DNA of 22,592 bases from an uncultured Bacilli bacterium (GCA_947630885.1 CANRJI010000005.1:1-22592), one strand, 5' to 3'. Shown: positions 1 to 7,631, counted from the stretch's first letter. A program made the numbers and translations. The notes: generated by a model not told the origin, from the sequence alone.

Positions 1-41
1 CAATCAAAGATATCCTTTCTAAATTCATTCTCGACATTACT

Positions 42-70
42 ATTATACCACTAGCCCCCAAAAATTACAA
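42..70 (-). promoter_or_regulatory. Sigma-A promoter reading out of the left edge
   Basis: On the minus strand a TTGTAA -35 box (65-70) and a perfect TATAAT -10 box (42-47) are separated by exactly 17 bases. About 25 bases downstream, at 13-18, the minus strand carries a purine-rich AAAGGA that could be a ribosome binding site. This predicts a divergent gene whose start lies just beyond the left edge of the window. Confidence 0.55.
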
Positions 71-190
71 CATAGCGTAAATTTAAAAAAAGTATTAATT
101 TTACATAAATATATGTAAAGTGTGGAGAAAGGTATTATTCGACATTTTTTTTAAAAGGAGCATCATATAATGTAATTGAGGTGACGTTTT

Positions 191-1141
191 GTGAAGAAGG
201 CTTATTTGGGTGTCGATATTGGAAGTATTTCAACAAAGGGTGTTATTATTGATGAAAACAATGTGATTATAGCAAATAGTTATTTATATACGGAAGGTAA
301 TCCAATAAAGGCTAGTAAAATGGTTGTTAAAGAATTAAAAGAAAAATTAAATAGAAAAGAATATAAAGTAGTTGGTGTCGGAACAACGGGATCTGCGAGA
401 AGATTAGTTGGAACAATACTAGGTGCTAATATTGTCAAGAATGAAATTACTGCTCATGCAATAGGAACTTTAAGCATATTTCCTGGTGTGAAAACAATTT
501 TTGAAATTGGTGGTCAAGATTCAAAAATTATTATCTTAAATGATGGCATTATAACTGATTATGCAATGAATACACTTTGTGCTGCAGGAACAGGATCTTT
601 TTTATCTTCACAAGCTAAGAGACTTGGAATACCAACTGAAGAATTTGGAAAGGTAGCTTTAACGAGTAAGAAACCTGTTAAAATAGCTGCGAGATGTACT
701 GTTTTTGCTGAGTCGGATTTGGTTCATAAATCACAAATGGGGTATAAAAAAGAAGATATTATTGCGGGATTATGTGAAGCTATTGTCGATAATTATTTGA
801 ATAATGTGGGAAAAGGTAAAAGAATTGAAGCTCCAATTGTTTTTCAAGGAGGAGTATCAAAAAATATTGGTGTCGTAAAAGCTTTTGAAAAGGCAACTGG
901 GAAAAAAATATATGTCGATGATAATTCGCATTTAATGGGTGCTTTGGGAGTTGCTATATTATCAAAAAGGGAAAATGAAGTTGAATTTTCTTTTGATATT
1001 GATGATATTATATATGAAACGAAAGGAATAGAATGCAGGGGATGCTCTAACAATTGTGAAATTATTAAGGTTATGAAAAATGAAAAAATAATTGACGCTT
1101 GGGGAAATAGGTGTCCTAAAGGAGAACTCATTCACAAATAA
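191..1141 (+). CDS. CoA-dehydratase activase (BadF/BcrA/HgdC family) with C-terminal Cys cluster
   Basis: Members of this ASKHA-fold family use ATP hydrolysis to push a low-potential electron from a [4Fe-4S] cluster into 2-hydroxyacyl-CoA dehydratases or related double-cubane reductases. The sequence shows the N-terminal phosphate-binding motif (GVDIGSISTKG, residues 7-17), GIGGQD-like IGGQDSK (106-112), and the two cluster cysteines expected in the homodimer interface: C130 in NTLCAAGTGSF and C169 in ARCTVFAESD. The 316 aa are longer than HgdC (about 260) because of a tail with C282, C285, C289 and C308 (CRGC...C...RCPKG), a pattern like that following the first activase domain of the very large activase proteins. 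The start is GTG at 191 behind GAGGTG at 178-183. No dehydratase subunit lies nearby, so the electron acceptor is unknown. Family call is firm; substrate is not. Confidence 0.88.
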   Translation: MKKAYLGVDIGSISTKGVIIDENNVIIANSYLYTEGNPIKASKMVVKELKEKLNRKEYKVVGVGTTGSARRLVGTILGANIVKNEITAHAIGTLSIFPGVKTIFEIGGQDSKIIILNDGIITDYAMNTLCAAGTGSFLSSQAKRLGIPTEEFGKVALTSKKPVKIAARCTVFAESDLVHKSQMGYKKEDIIAGLCEAIVDNYLNNVGKGKRIEAPIVFQGGVSKNIGVVKAFEKATGKKIYVDDNSHLMGALGVAILSKRENEVEFSFDIDDIIYETKGIECRGCSNNCEIIKVMKNEKIIDAWGNRCPKGELIHK

Positions 1142-1178
1142 AAGTTAATATCATAAGATAATAGGGGGAGGAACTATT

Positions 1179-1616
1179 ATGTATGATATTTATATAGTGC
1201 AAGAAGGGGATACAATTGATACTATTGCTCAGAAAGTTGGAACGACGAGAGACGTACTTAGAAATTTAAATCCAAATGGAAGCTTTGCTGTTGGAAGTAC
1301 GATTGTCGTTCCTAAAGTAAATGATTATTTTGAAATATATACGATTCAAAAAGGTGATTCATTGTACGAAATCGCAAGAAAATTTAATACGGATTATAAT
1401 TTATTAGCATTACTTAATGGTCTTAATGTCAATGATTATATATATCCTGATATGAGAATATTAGTACCAAAAAGGGATGTTAAGTATTATATTACAAAGG
1501 ATAATGATACATTAGGTAGTGTAAGCAGACTTCTTGGAACTAATGTTAATAATCTTTTGAGACAAAATAATAATATTTATCTAGAAGAAGGACAACTAAT
1601 TGTCTATAAAGATTAG
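1179..1616 (+). CDS. Three-LysM-domain protein
   Basis: The 145-aa product is almost entirely three LysM modules: residues 3-46 (YIVQEGDTIDTIAQKVG...), 52-98 (YTIQKGDSLYEIARKF...) and 103-143 (YITKDNDTLGSVSRLLG...). LysM binds N-acetylglucosamine polymers such as peptidoglycan. There is no signal peptide or membrane segment, and no catalytic domain, so the protein is predicted to stay cytosolic or be released by cell lysis. In a spore former, LysM-only proteins without a leader (compare SafA and other coat or cortex morphogenetic proteins) act from the mother cell, and that is one plausible role here (inference). A strong GGGGGAGG at 1163-1170 precedes ATG 1179. It follows the activase gene by 37 bases and may be cotranscribed with it; a terminator follows directly. 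Confidence 0.8.
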   Translation: MYDIYIVQEGDTIDTIAQKVGTTRDVLRNLNPNGSFAVGSTIVVPKVNDYFEIYTIQKGDSLYEIARKFNTDYNLLALLNGLNVNDYIYPDMRILVPKRDVKYYITKDNDTLGSVSRLLGTNVNNLLRQNNNIYLEEGQLIVYKD

Positions 1617-1618
1617 GT

Positions 1619-1648
1619 AGAACTATTTTGATAAATGGTTCTTTTTTT
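1619..1648 (+). terminator. Rho-independent terminator after LysM gene
   Basis: AGAACTAT (1619-1626) pairs with ATGGTTCT (1635-1642) in an 8-bp stem with one G-U pair and an 8-base loop, followed by a run of T to 1648. It closes the activase/LysM transcript. Confidence 0.75.
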
Positions 1649-1649
1649 A

Positions 1650-1678
1650 TTGCTATTTTATGGTATTTGTTATATAAT
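1650..1678 (+). promoter_or_regulatory. Sigma-A promoter for the membrane-protein/rnhB operon
   Basis: TTGCTA (1650-1655), a 17-base spacer and TATAAT (1673-1678), just after the LysM terminator and about 70 bases before the ATG at 1747. A second TATAAT at 1699-1704 lacks a good -35 box. Confidence 0.5.
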
Positions 1679-1746
1679 TTTTGTAGTAGTAGATAGTTTA
1701 TAATGAGTAAAAATAGATTATTAAAAGTTAGAAAGAAGGATATTTA

Positions 1747-2829
1747 ATGATACTTAGAAGACCATATGCTTTTTTGATTAAACATTTTAGACTAATACAT
1801 TTATTTATGTTTGTTTTAATGGCATATATGACTTATAAAGCCAATAATATGCTTTCTTTTTTTAAAGATTATATTGAGGCTAATGGTATTATTGGAGTAG
1901 CGGAATCGAGCTATTTTAGTATTCTTATTTTTATTGCAGGTTTTTTGGTTATAGTCTTGTCTGTTACAGTTTTCTTTTTAATGAGATATAAGAAGAAACC
2001 GAGAACTTTATATATTGTCATTGCGGTTATTAGCGCTATAGCAATGGGTCTATTTGTCTATTTGCATGGTAATATTAGAACCTTAGAAACGACAGTTATG
2101 ACTGGTAGGTCAGTAAGATTACTTAGAGATATTAGTAGATTTAATTTTTGGTTATTATTTGTAATGTGCATTCCTCTAATTGTAAGAGGACTTGGTTTTG
2201 ATATTCGAAAGTTTAATTTTAATAAAGATTTACAAGAACTTAAATTAGATGAAAAAGATAGTGAAGAAGTTGAAGTAAGTGTTGATTTAAGTGGAGAGGG
2301 AGTAAGGAGAACAGGAAGAAAAGTTCTTCGTGAATTAAAATATTACTATGCTGAAAATAAATTATTTATAAATATTATTTTAGGTGTAGTTATTATAGTA
2401 CTCTTTATGGCTTTTCCTTTTAATATGTTTGTGGTAAATAGAGATTTAGGAGAAGGAGAAACACTTGGTACGAAATATTTTAATATTAAAATAACTGATT
2501 CTTATATATCGGAAAGAAAGAGAATAAGTAAAAATAATAGTTATGTTATTTTGAAAATAGAAGTTATGGGTAAAACTAATAAATATAAATTAGACTTAGA
2601 TGAATTTACTTTAGAAGGCAAGAATAAAAAATATGTTCCTAGTTTGAAATATTATTATTATTTTACTGACATTGGTGTTGGTTATCGAGAAAATGTTTTG
2701 GATACAAAAGATTATAGTGAATATATTTTGATATATAATATTGATAATGTTGATAAAGATAGTAAATTTAGCTTTAAATATATTGGAAGTGACAGAAAGG
2801 TAAAACTTAAACCTTCTGTATTAAAGTAA
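1747..2829 (+). CDS. Polytopic membrane protein with C-terminal extracytoplasmic domain
   Basis: The function is not recognised. The 360-aa product has about four hydrophobic segments in its first half (roughly residues 15-32, 55-78, 86-107 and 134-150), then a charged linker rich in Glu, Asp and Lys (about 155-200), a fifth membrane segment (about 205-227), and a C-terminal beta-rich domain of about 130 residues. That last domain (GTKYFNIKITDSY..., Y/K-rich strands, ending in K-rich sequence) looks like the extracytoplasmic DUF4352-like sandwich domains that follow a membrane anchor in other Bacillota, but the match is by eye only. ATG 1747 lies behind GAAAGAAGGA at 1731-1740. It is the first gene of a compact plus-strand run with the small polar protein and rnhB. 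Confidence 0.6.
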   Translation: MILRRPYAFLIKHFRLIHLFMFVLMAYMTYKANNMLSFFKDYIEANGIIGVAESSYFSILIFIAGFLVIVLSVTVFFLMRYKKKPRTLYIVIAVISAIAMGLFVYLHGNIRTLETTVMTGRSVRLLRDISRFNFWLLFVMCIPLIVRGLGFDIRKFNFNKDLQELKLDEKDSEEVEVSVDLSGEGVRRTGRKVLRELKYYYAENKLFINIILGVVIIVLFMAFPFNMFVVNRDLGEGETLGTKYFNIKITDSYISERKRISKNNSYVILKIEVMGKTNKYKLDLDEFTLEGKNKKYVPSLKYYYYFTDIGVGYRENVLDTKDYSEYILIYNIDNVDKDSKFSFKYIGSDRKVKLKPSVLK

Positions 2830-2842
2830 GGGAGCAATGGAA

Positions 2843-3100
2843 ATGTTTAATAGTAGGCAGGAAGACTTAAGTAAAGTTTTTGATAGGACTTGGAAAGCTA
2901 ATCATAATGATGTAGCTAAAAGGGGACGTGAAAGAGAAAAACAAATGATGAAGAGACTGTATAGTAATGATAGGCCAACTTTTAATAGTTCTAAAAATAC
3001 GGTGAATGAAAGTGTATCTGAACTTCAAAATAGAATGAATAATGCTTTTAATGCCAATAGAAGTGTCAATATGAACAATATAGCAAAGAAGTGGAAATGA
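2843..3100 (+). CDS. Small polar Asn/Arg-rich protein, unknown function
   Basis: A hydrophilic protein of 85 aa with no membrane segment, no cysteine and a very high share of Asn, Arg, Lys and Ser. It begins with a charged, probably helical stretch (FNSRQEDLSKVFDRTWKANH) and ends in the basic NNIAKKWK. GGGAG at 2830-2834 sits 8 bases before ATG 2843; the in-frame ATG at 2837 is only 2 bases from it, so 2843 is the better start. The gene is squeezed between the membrane protein (13 bases upstream) and rnhB, whose ATG overlaps its stop (ATGA), which implies translational coupling. The context does not reveal a role, and nothing was recognised. Confidence 0.6.
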   Translation: MFNSRQEDLSKVFDRTWKANHNDVAKRGREREKQMMKRLYSNDRPTFNSSKNTVNESVSELQNRMNNAFNANRSVNMNNIAKKWK

Positions 3101-3729
3101 TGGAAGATTTATATAAATATGAACGTGAGTTATATGATAAAGGGCTTAATTTTATTGGAGGAGTTGACGAAGTAGGAAGAGGGCCACTTATAGGTAGTGT
3201 CGTTGCAGCGTGTGTTGTCTTACCAAAAGATTTTGTTTTAAAAGGACTTACGGATTCAAAAAAATTATCGGAAAAGAAGAGAAATGAATTTTATGATGTC
3301 ATTATGGAAAAAGCAATTGCAGTTGGTATTGGAATGGCTAATGAAAAAGTAATTGATGAAATTAATATTTATGAAGCAACAAAAGTAGCAATGAAAGAGG
3401 CTATTAAAAATACTGACATGAAATTAGATCATGTGTTAATTGATGCGATGCCTTTAGACATTGATGTAGATACGACTAGTATTATTAAAGGAGATGCTAA
3501 GTCTATTTCTATCGCGGCAGCTTCGGTGATTGCAAAAGTAACAAGGGATAAAATGATGTATGAACTAGATAAAAAATATCCGATGTACGATTTAGTTCAT
3601 AATAAAGGTTATGGTACGAAAAAACATATTGAGGCAATAAAAAAATATGGTATTACGAAATACCACCGACTAACTTTTAAACCAGTAAGTGAGTATAAAG
3701 ATAAATGGGCTGAAGAAAAAGAACTGTAA
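3097..3729 (+). CDS. rnhB: Ribonuclease HII
   Basis: RNase HII cuts the RNA strand of RNA-DNA hybrids and starts the removal of single ribonucleotides left in DNA by polymerases. The diagnostic DEVGRGPLIG motif opens the core, giving the metal-binding acidic residues D24 and E25, with D116 (VLIDAM) and D133 (IKGDAKSISIAAASVIAKV) completing the four-residue active site (numbering from ATG 3097). At 210 aa it resembles the short E. coli form rather than the longer Bacillus RnhB with its N-terminal extension. ATG 3097 overlaps the stop of the preceding small gene; ATG 3100 is equally usable, while the GTG at 3091 is less likely. The ribosome binding site is weak, fitting coupled translation. The stop codon (3727-3729) lies inside an inverted repeat. 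Confidence 0.93.
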   Translation: MMEDLYKYERELYDKGLNFIGGVDEVGRGPLIGSVVAACVVLPKDFVLKGLTDSKKLSEKKRNEFYDVIMEKAIAVGIGMANEKVIDEINIYEATKVAMKEAIKNTDMKLDHVLIDAMPLDIDVDTTSIIKGDAKSISIAAASVIAKVTRDKMMYELDKKYPMYDLVHNKGYGTKKHIEAIKKYGITKYHRLTFKPVSEYKDKWAEEKEL

Positions 3730-3816
3730 ATAGTTCTTTCAGACTGTTGACAAACTACATTTTTAGTAAAAACCAAAATTTGAAAATTCTAAAAGTGGAA
3801 GAGAAAGTTAAAAATT

Positions 3817-3858
3817 GAGTGTTATTTGATATTAAAAATTCAAATTCACTCTTTTTTT
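3817..3858 (+). terminator. Terminator of the rnhB operon
   Basis: GAGTG (3817-3821) plus ATTTGA pair with TCAAAT plus CACTC (3847-3851) in an 11-bp stem with a small internal loop, followed by seven T (3852-3858). Confidence 0.65.
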
Positions 3859-3877
3859 AGTACTAAAGTGGGAGATT

Positions 3878-3927
3878 AAAAAAGCCGATTGACAAAGCCG
3901 GTTTGAAAAACCGACTTTGTCAACGGC
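3878..3927 (-). terminator. Strong terminator of the pilB-type gene
   Basis: Read on the minus strand, 3927-3884 folds into a stem of about 20 bp (GCCGTTGACAAAGTCGGTTT against its complement, with one bulged base, one G-U pair and a 3-base loop), followed by six T (3883-3878). On the plus strand the wobble pair becomes a C-A mismatch and there is no T run, so the hairpin is oriented for the minus-strand gene. Confidence 0.8.
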
Positions 3928-3952
3928 CTGAAAGAACTGTAAATAGTTCTTT

Positions 3953-5365
3953 TTAATTTATATCAAAATCATCATCTTCAACTTCAACTTGTTTTAGAAT
4001 TTCATCAGTTGTCGTAAAACCAGCGATGACTTTAAAGAGGCCATCTTGTAATAGGGTAATAACATCTTTATTGTAGACAAGTTTACGAAGCTGATCTTTA
4101 CGGATACCTGCACTTATAGCATCTCTAATATCTTGATTAATGAAGAGAACTTCCTGAATAGCAATACGACCATGATAGCCATGATTACAATTAGGACAAC
4201 CAGTATTATTAGCTTCGTATACTTCAGTTATATCAAGACCGAGAACTGATTTAAATAAATGACTTTCAACAGTTGTTACGGGTCTTTTCTTTTTGCATTT
4301 ATCACATAATTTACGAGCAAGTTTTTGAGATACGATACCTACGAGAGCAGAGGCTAATAAATATCTTTCAACATCCATATCAAGTAGTCTTTCAATGGTA
4401 TTAAGGGAATTATTAGTATGGATAGTAGATAGAACTAAATGCCCCGTAATTGAGGCTCTGACTGCAATTCGTGCTGTTTCGGAGTCTCTTATCTCACCAA
4501 TCATAATAACATTTGGGTCCTGTCTTAAAATACTACGTAAAACGGTAGCAAAATCAAGACCAATATCGCTATTTACTTGAACTTGGTTGATACCACGCAT
4601 ATCCATTTCGACTGGGTCTTCAACGGTAATTAGATTGGTACCTTCGACGTTAAGTTTTTGTAAGAAGGAATAAAGAGTAGTCGACTTACCAGTACCGGTA
4701 GCACCTGTTACTAGAATAATTCCATTTGGCATATTTAACATTTTTAATACTTTATTATAGTTAGTTTCACTAAAGTATAGGTATTCAATTCCTTTAAGAC
4801 TCATTGAATAGTCCATAATTCTGATAACGATTTTCTCTCCTCTTCTAGTGGGAAGAGCAGATACTCTTAAATCGAGGTCACGACCATTTAACTTGTCCTT
4901 AATTCCACCATCTTGGGGAAGTCTTGTTTCAGTAATATTCATACCAGCCATAATCTTTATTCTCGTCGTAACATTTTGTTTTATATCGTTGGGAAGAAAA
5001 AAGAAGTCATTTAAGATGCCATCAATTCTGAGACGGACAGTTATACCTTCGTCAGTGGGATCGAAGTGAATATCACTGGCACCAATATTTACGGCTGTTA
5101 CAATAATTTTATTAACAGCATCGACAACTGGTATTTTGGTAAAATCAATCTTTTTGGGATTATTTATGTTATAGTTTATATTTTGAGGGATATTTTGTCT
5201 AATATTATTAGGACGTTTACTGGTCATATTGTTAGGCATTACTTTGCTTGCTTGACCATTTAATCCTTGCATATTTTGATTGGGCCTATTATTGGGAATA
5301 TTATTAACGGGCTGATTATTATTTTGCAGATTCCGATTAGGCATAGTGTTCATATTGTTATTCAT
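3953..5365 (-). CDS. pilB: Type IV pilus assembly ATPase (GspE/PilB family)
   Basis: This hexameric secretion ATPase powers pilin polymerisation at the inner face of the membrane. Visible in the 470 aa are Walker A GATGTGKST (221-229), the Asp box ITVEDPVE (246-253), Walker B with catalytic Glu NVIMIGEIRDSE (285-296), the His box TGHLVLSTIHTN (307-318) and the zinc-binding cysteines C354, C357, C390 and C393 typical of GspE/PilB extension ATPases, not PilT. The N-terminal region differs from the family: instead of a folded MshEN/N1 domain, residues 1-70 are low-complexity Asn/Pro/Gln/Met, so the usual dock for the platform protein is missing or replaced. ATG 5365 follows GAGAGGG. It diverges from two prepilin genes; PilC, PilD and PilT genes are not in the window. 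Confidence 0.93.
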   Translation of the reverse strand: MNNNMNTMPNRNLQNNNQPVNNIPNNRPNQNMQGLNGQASKVMPNNMTSKRPNNIRQNIPQNINYNINNPKKIDFTKIPVVDAVNKIIVTAVNIGASDIHFDPTDEGITVRLRIDGILNDFFFLPNDIKQNVTTRIKIMAGMNITETRLPQDGGIKDKLNGRDLDLRVSALPTRRGEKIVIRIMDYSMSLKGIEYLYFSETNYNKVLKMLNMPNGIILVTGATGTGKSTTLYSFLQKLNVEGTNLITVEDPVEMDMRGINQVQVNSDIGLDFATVLRSILRQDPNVIMIGEIRDSETARIAVRASITGHLVLSTIHTNNSLNTIERLLDMDVERYLLASALVGIVSQKLARKLCDKCKKKRPVTTVESHLFKSVLGLDITEVYEANNTGCPNCNHGYHGRIAIQEVLFINQDIRDAISAGIRKDQLRKLVYNKDVITLLQDGLFKVIAGFTTTDEILKQVEVEDDDFDIN

Positions 5366-5415
5366 GTGTATCCCTCTCTTTATTCTTAAAAAAGACTAGA
5401 TTTTATTCTATAAAT

Positions 5416-5444
5416 ATTATATAATATAATCAGTTAAATATCAA
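5416..5444 (-). promoter_or_regulatory. Sigma-A promoter of the pilB-type gene
   Basis: Minus strand TTGATA (5439-5444), a 17-base spacer and perfect TATAAT (5416-5421), leaving a leader of about 45 bases. It occupies the 98-base gap between the divergent pilus genes; the plus strand also has a TATAAT (5425-5430) but no convincing -35 box, so control of the prepilins is unclear. Confidence 0.65.
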
Positions 5445-5463
5445 TAGCAAAAAGGTGATAAAA

Positions 5464-6036
5464 TTGGTTAAATTGAATAGAAAAGGTTTTATGCTTGCGG
5501 AAGTAACTATTGTTTCGGCAGTTGTGGTTGTAGCACTGGTAACTTTATTTACTGCGATTAATAGATTAGCTTCAGCTTATACGATAAGAAATAGATATTA
5601 TGATATTGATTCTTTATATATTGCCATGGAAGTAAATGATATACTTCTCGATAATGCGATAATTAATGGCATAAATAAAGATAATTTAGCAACTAATGAA
5701 ATATCATCTTTTATTGATAATTTAAGACTTCTCTTGAATAAGAGTGAAATGGTTAAAGATGAGGTTACTAAAGTAAAGAATTTATATAATGATTCAGAGG
5801 TAAATATTTATATTACTAAATATACGACTCTTAATAATGATAATAGTACTGAAGCTAATTCTTTAAAGAATTTAAATAGTCATAAAACTTTTAATGAATT
5901 TTTGGAATATTTATCGAGACATTTAGATTTTGATGCAGATTATGATTATTTGATAATAGTTGAAAGGCAAAATAAAAATAATGAAAATGATTGTTATTAT
6001 TATGCTTTAAAACTAAAATATTATGATAAGGTTTAG
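5464..6036 (+). CDS. Type IV prepilin-like minor pilin
   Basis: The N-terminus KLNRKGFMLAEVTIVSAV is a class III (prepilin) signal: a short basic leader ending in Gly8, Phe9 as first mature residue, Glu13 at mature position +5, then a hydrophobic helix to about residue 33. The rest is a polar, Asn/Asp/Tyr-rich domain of about 155 residues without cysteine until near the end, with no pilin subfamily that I recognise. I take TTG 5464 as the start because AAAGGTGA (5451-5458) is well spaced from it; the GTG at 5455 lies inside that ribosome binding site. The stop overlaps the ribosome binding site of the next pilin gene. A minor or tip pilin is likely; the major pilin is probably the next gene. 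Confidence 0.75.
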   Translation: MVKLNRKGFMLAEVTIVSAVVVVALVTLFTAINRLASAYTIRNRYYDIDSLYIAMEVNDILLDNAIINGINKDNLATNEISSFIDNLRLLLNKSEMVKDEVTKVKNLYNDSEVNIYITKYTTLNNDNSTEANSLKNLNSHKTFNEFLEYLSRHLDFDADYDYLIIVERQNKNNENDCYYYALKLKYYDKV

Positions 6037-6044
6037 GTGAAAAA

Positions 6045-6443
6045 ATGAAAAAAATAAATAAAAAAGGTTTTACATTAGTTGAATTACTTGTCGTTTTAGT
6101 TATTTTGACAGTAATTATGACAATTGCTATTCCAAGTGTTACTTCGTCAATTGAGAGAAGTAAACAAAAGCAAAAGAATTCGACAATTAAACTTTTGGAA
6201 TCAGCAGCGGAAATATATATTGATCGAAATAAAAATACGATATATAATGATTCTTATGTATCAATAAAGGCAATTATTTGCGATGGAATAATGTCAAAGG
6301 AAGAAGCTAAAGATCCTACGAATGAAAAGTATACGATAATGGGATATTATTCTGTTCAAGATGGTAAATGGGTTGAAGCCAATAGTTATAGTGATACGGC
6401 AGCGATTGAGATAAGTGGAAATTTAGATTGCAGTGGTTACTAG
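6045..6443 (+). CDS. Type IV pilin (PilA/ComGC-like)
   Basis: A classic prepilin: MKKINKKG leader of 8 residues, cleavage before Phe9, Glu13 at +5, and the hydrophobic helix FTLVELLVVLVILTVIMTIA running to about residue 30, followed by the amphipathic continuation SVTSSIERSKQKQK. The globular part is small (132 aa overall) with two cysteines, C79 and C129, that could form the C-terminal disulfide loop seen in many pilins. AGGTG at 6035-6039 overlaps the stop of the previous prepilin gene, so the two are cotranslated. With the divergent PilB-type ATPase this gives a minimal pilus set (competence-like or adhesive/twitching; the sequence does not decide). Pre-pilin peptidase must be encoded elsewhere. 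Confidence 0.88.
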   Translation: MKKINKKGFTLVELLVVLVILTVIMTIAIPSVTSSIERSKQKQKNSTIKLLESAAEIYIDRNKNTIYNDSYVSIKAIICDGIMSKEEAKDPTNEKYTIMGYYSVQDGKWVEANSYSDTAAIEISGNLDCSGY

Positions 6444-6452
6444 AAAGAGTTG

Positions 6453-7631
6453 ATGACAGTGAAAATTATTTTGATAAAGTATGGCGAACTTACAACAAAA
6501 AGTGGCAATAGAAATTTATTTATTACAATCTTATATAATAATATAAAAAAGGCTCTATCGAATTATAATGTTAAAATTATAAGAAATAGAGTGCGAATGT
6601 TTATTGAAACAGAAGATGATATTGAGAATATTGTCAATATTTTAAAAAATATCTTTGGAATTCACAGTATAGTAGTAGCAACGAAAGTTAATACTAATAT
6701 TGAAGAAATAGAAAGTACTTCTTTAGATATTGCAAAAAGGATTTCGTTTAAAACTTTTAAAGTAGAGACTAATCGTAGTGATAAATCTTTTCCTATATCA
6801 AGTATGGATTTTAGTAAGAGAATAGGAGGATTAATTCTTAAAAATATTCCTGATATTAAAGTTGATGTTCATAATCCTGAATATTTAATGAAAATTGAAA
6901 TTCGAAATGATTACACTTATATATATGATAAAGAAATACCTGGTGCTGGTGGATATCCCGTAGGAGTTGCCGGCAAGGGCTTACTTATGTTATCAGGAGG
7001 AATAGATTCCCCAGTTGCGGCCTATATGGCAATGAAAAGGGGAATCAAGGTCCAGTGTGTCTATTTCGAGTCTCCTCCACATACGAGTGAAATGGCTAAA
7101 AATAAAGTGAAGAAACTCGTGTTAGAACTGACAAAATATGAGCCGAGCATTACGCTTCATATAGTAAAATTTACGGACATTCAGGAAGCAATATATAAAA
7201 ATATCGATCCTACATATATGATAACCATAATGAGAAGAATGATGTATCGAATCGCGGAAAAAATTATGGAAAAAGAAGGTTCTTTATGTCTTATTAATGG
7301 TGAATCAGTTGGACAAGTTGCAAGTCAAACACTTACGAGTATGAAAGTTATTAACGCGGTAACTAATGTTCCGGTAATTAGACCAGTTGCTTGTCTAGAT
7401 AAACTGGAAATAATTGATATCGCAAGAAAAATTGGTACATATGAAATATCAATTCTTCCTTATGAAGACTGCTGTACAATTTTCTTACCAAAGCATCCAG
7501 TTATTAATCCAAGTCTTAAAAGTGCGGAAGAATTTGAAAAGTCTTTTGATTATGAAAAACTTATTTTAGAAGCAGTCGAAAAGAGAGAAATCATAAAAAT
7601 AGAAAAGAAAGATATGGTCTTTGATATTTAG
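6453..7631 (+). CDS. thiI: tRNA 4-thiouridine synthetase ThiI
   Basis: ThiI adenylates U8 of tRNA and replaces its oxygen with sulfur taken from a cysteine desulfurase; in many bacteria it also serves thiazole synthesis. The 392 aa show the N-terminal ferredoxin-like region (KYGELTTKSGNR), a THUMP RNA-binding domain (about 60-165) and the PP-loop LMLSGGIDSPVAAYMA with SGGIDSP at 181-187. The C-terminal ILPYEDCCTIFLPKHPV block is characteristic of Bacilli ThiI; there is no rhodanese extension as in E. coli. ATG 6453 follows AGAAAGAG; TTG 6450 is the weaker choice. The partner desulfurase (NifZ type), which sits next to thiI in many Bacillota, is not here; the gene instead follows the pilin genes by 9 bases. 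Confidence 0.95.
   Translation: MTVKIILIKYGELTTKSGNRNLFITILYNNIKKALSNYNVKIIRNRVRMFIETEDDIENIVNILKNIFGIHSIVVATKVNTNIEEIESTSLDIAKRISFKTFKVETNRSDKSFPISSMDFSKRIGGLILKNIPDIKVDVHNPEYLMKIEIRNDYTYIYDKEIPGAGGYPVGVAGKGLLMLSGGIDSPVAAYMAMKRGIKVQCVYFESPPHTSEMAKNKVKKLVLELTKYEPSITLHIVKFTDIQEAIYKNIDPTYMITIMRRMMYRIAEKIMEKEGSLCLINGESVGQVASQTLTSMKVINAVTNVPVIRPVACLDKLEIIDIARKIGTYEISILPYEDCCTIFLPKHPVINPSLKSAEEFEKSFDYEKLILEAVEKREIIKIEKKDMVFDI

Larger units (their letters stand above)
3716..3954. repeat. 239-bp unit bounded by 39-bp imperfect inverted repeats
   Basis: The 39 bases at 3716-3754 match the reverse complement of 3916-3954 at 33 positions without a gap. Each arm contains a small hairpin of its own (AAGAACT, six bases, AGTTCTT) followed by TTTCAG and GTTGACAAA. 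The left arm holds the rnhB stop codon and the right arm holds the stop of the pilB-type gene. Between the arms lie a terminator for each strand. It may be a miniature mobile element that supplied both gene ends, or a home-grown double terminator; no target-site duplication is evident. Confidence 0.6.

Noticed and set aside
139..171. Promoter with TATAAT at 166-171 for the activase gene
   Set aside because: The -10 box is perfect but no -35 box at 16-18 bases is acceptable, and transcription would start inside the ribosome binding site.
844..1131. Minus-strand frame of 95 codons inside the activase gene
   Set aside because: It is the shadow of a well-supported gene, has no ribosome binding site and encodes no recognisable domain.
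3747..3775. Consensus TTGACA as a promoter in the rnhB/pilB gap
   Set aside because: No -10 box is present at 16-18 bases downstream, and the motif is part of the inverted repeat arm.
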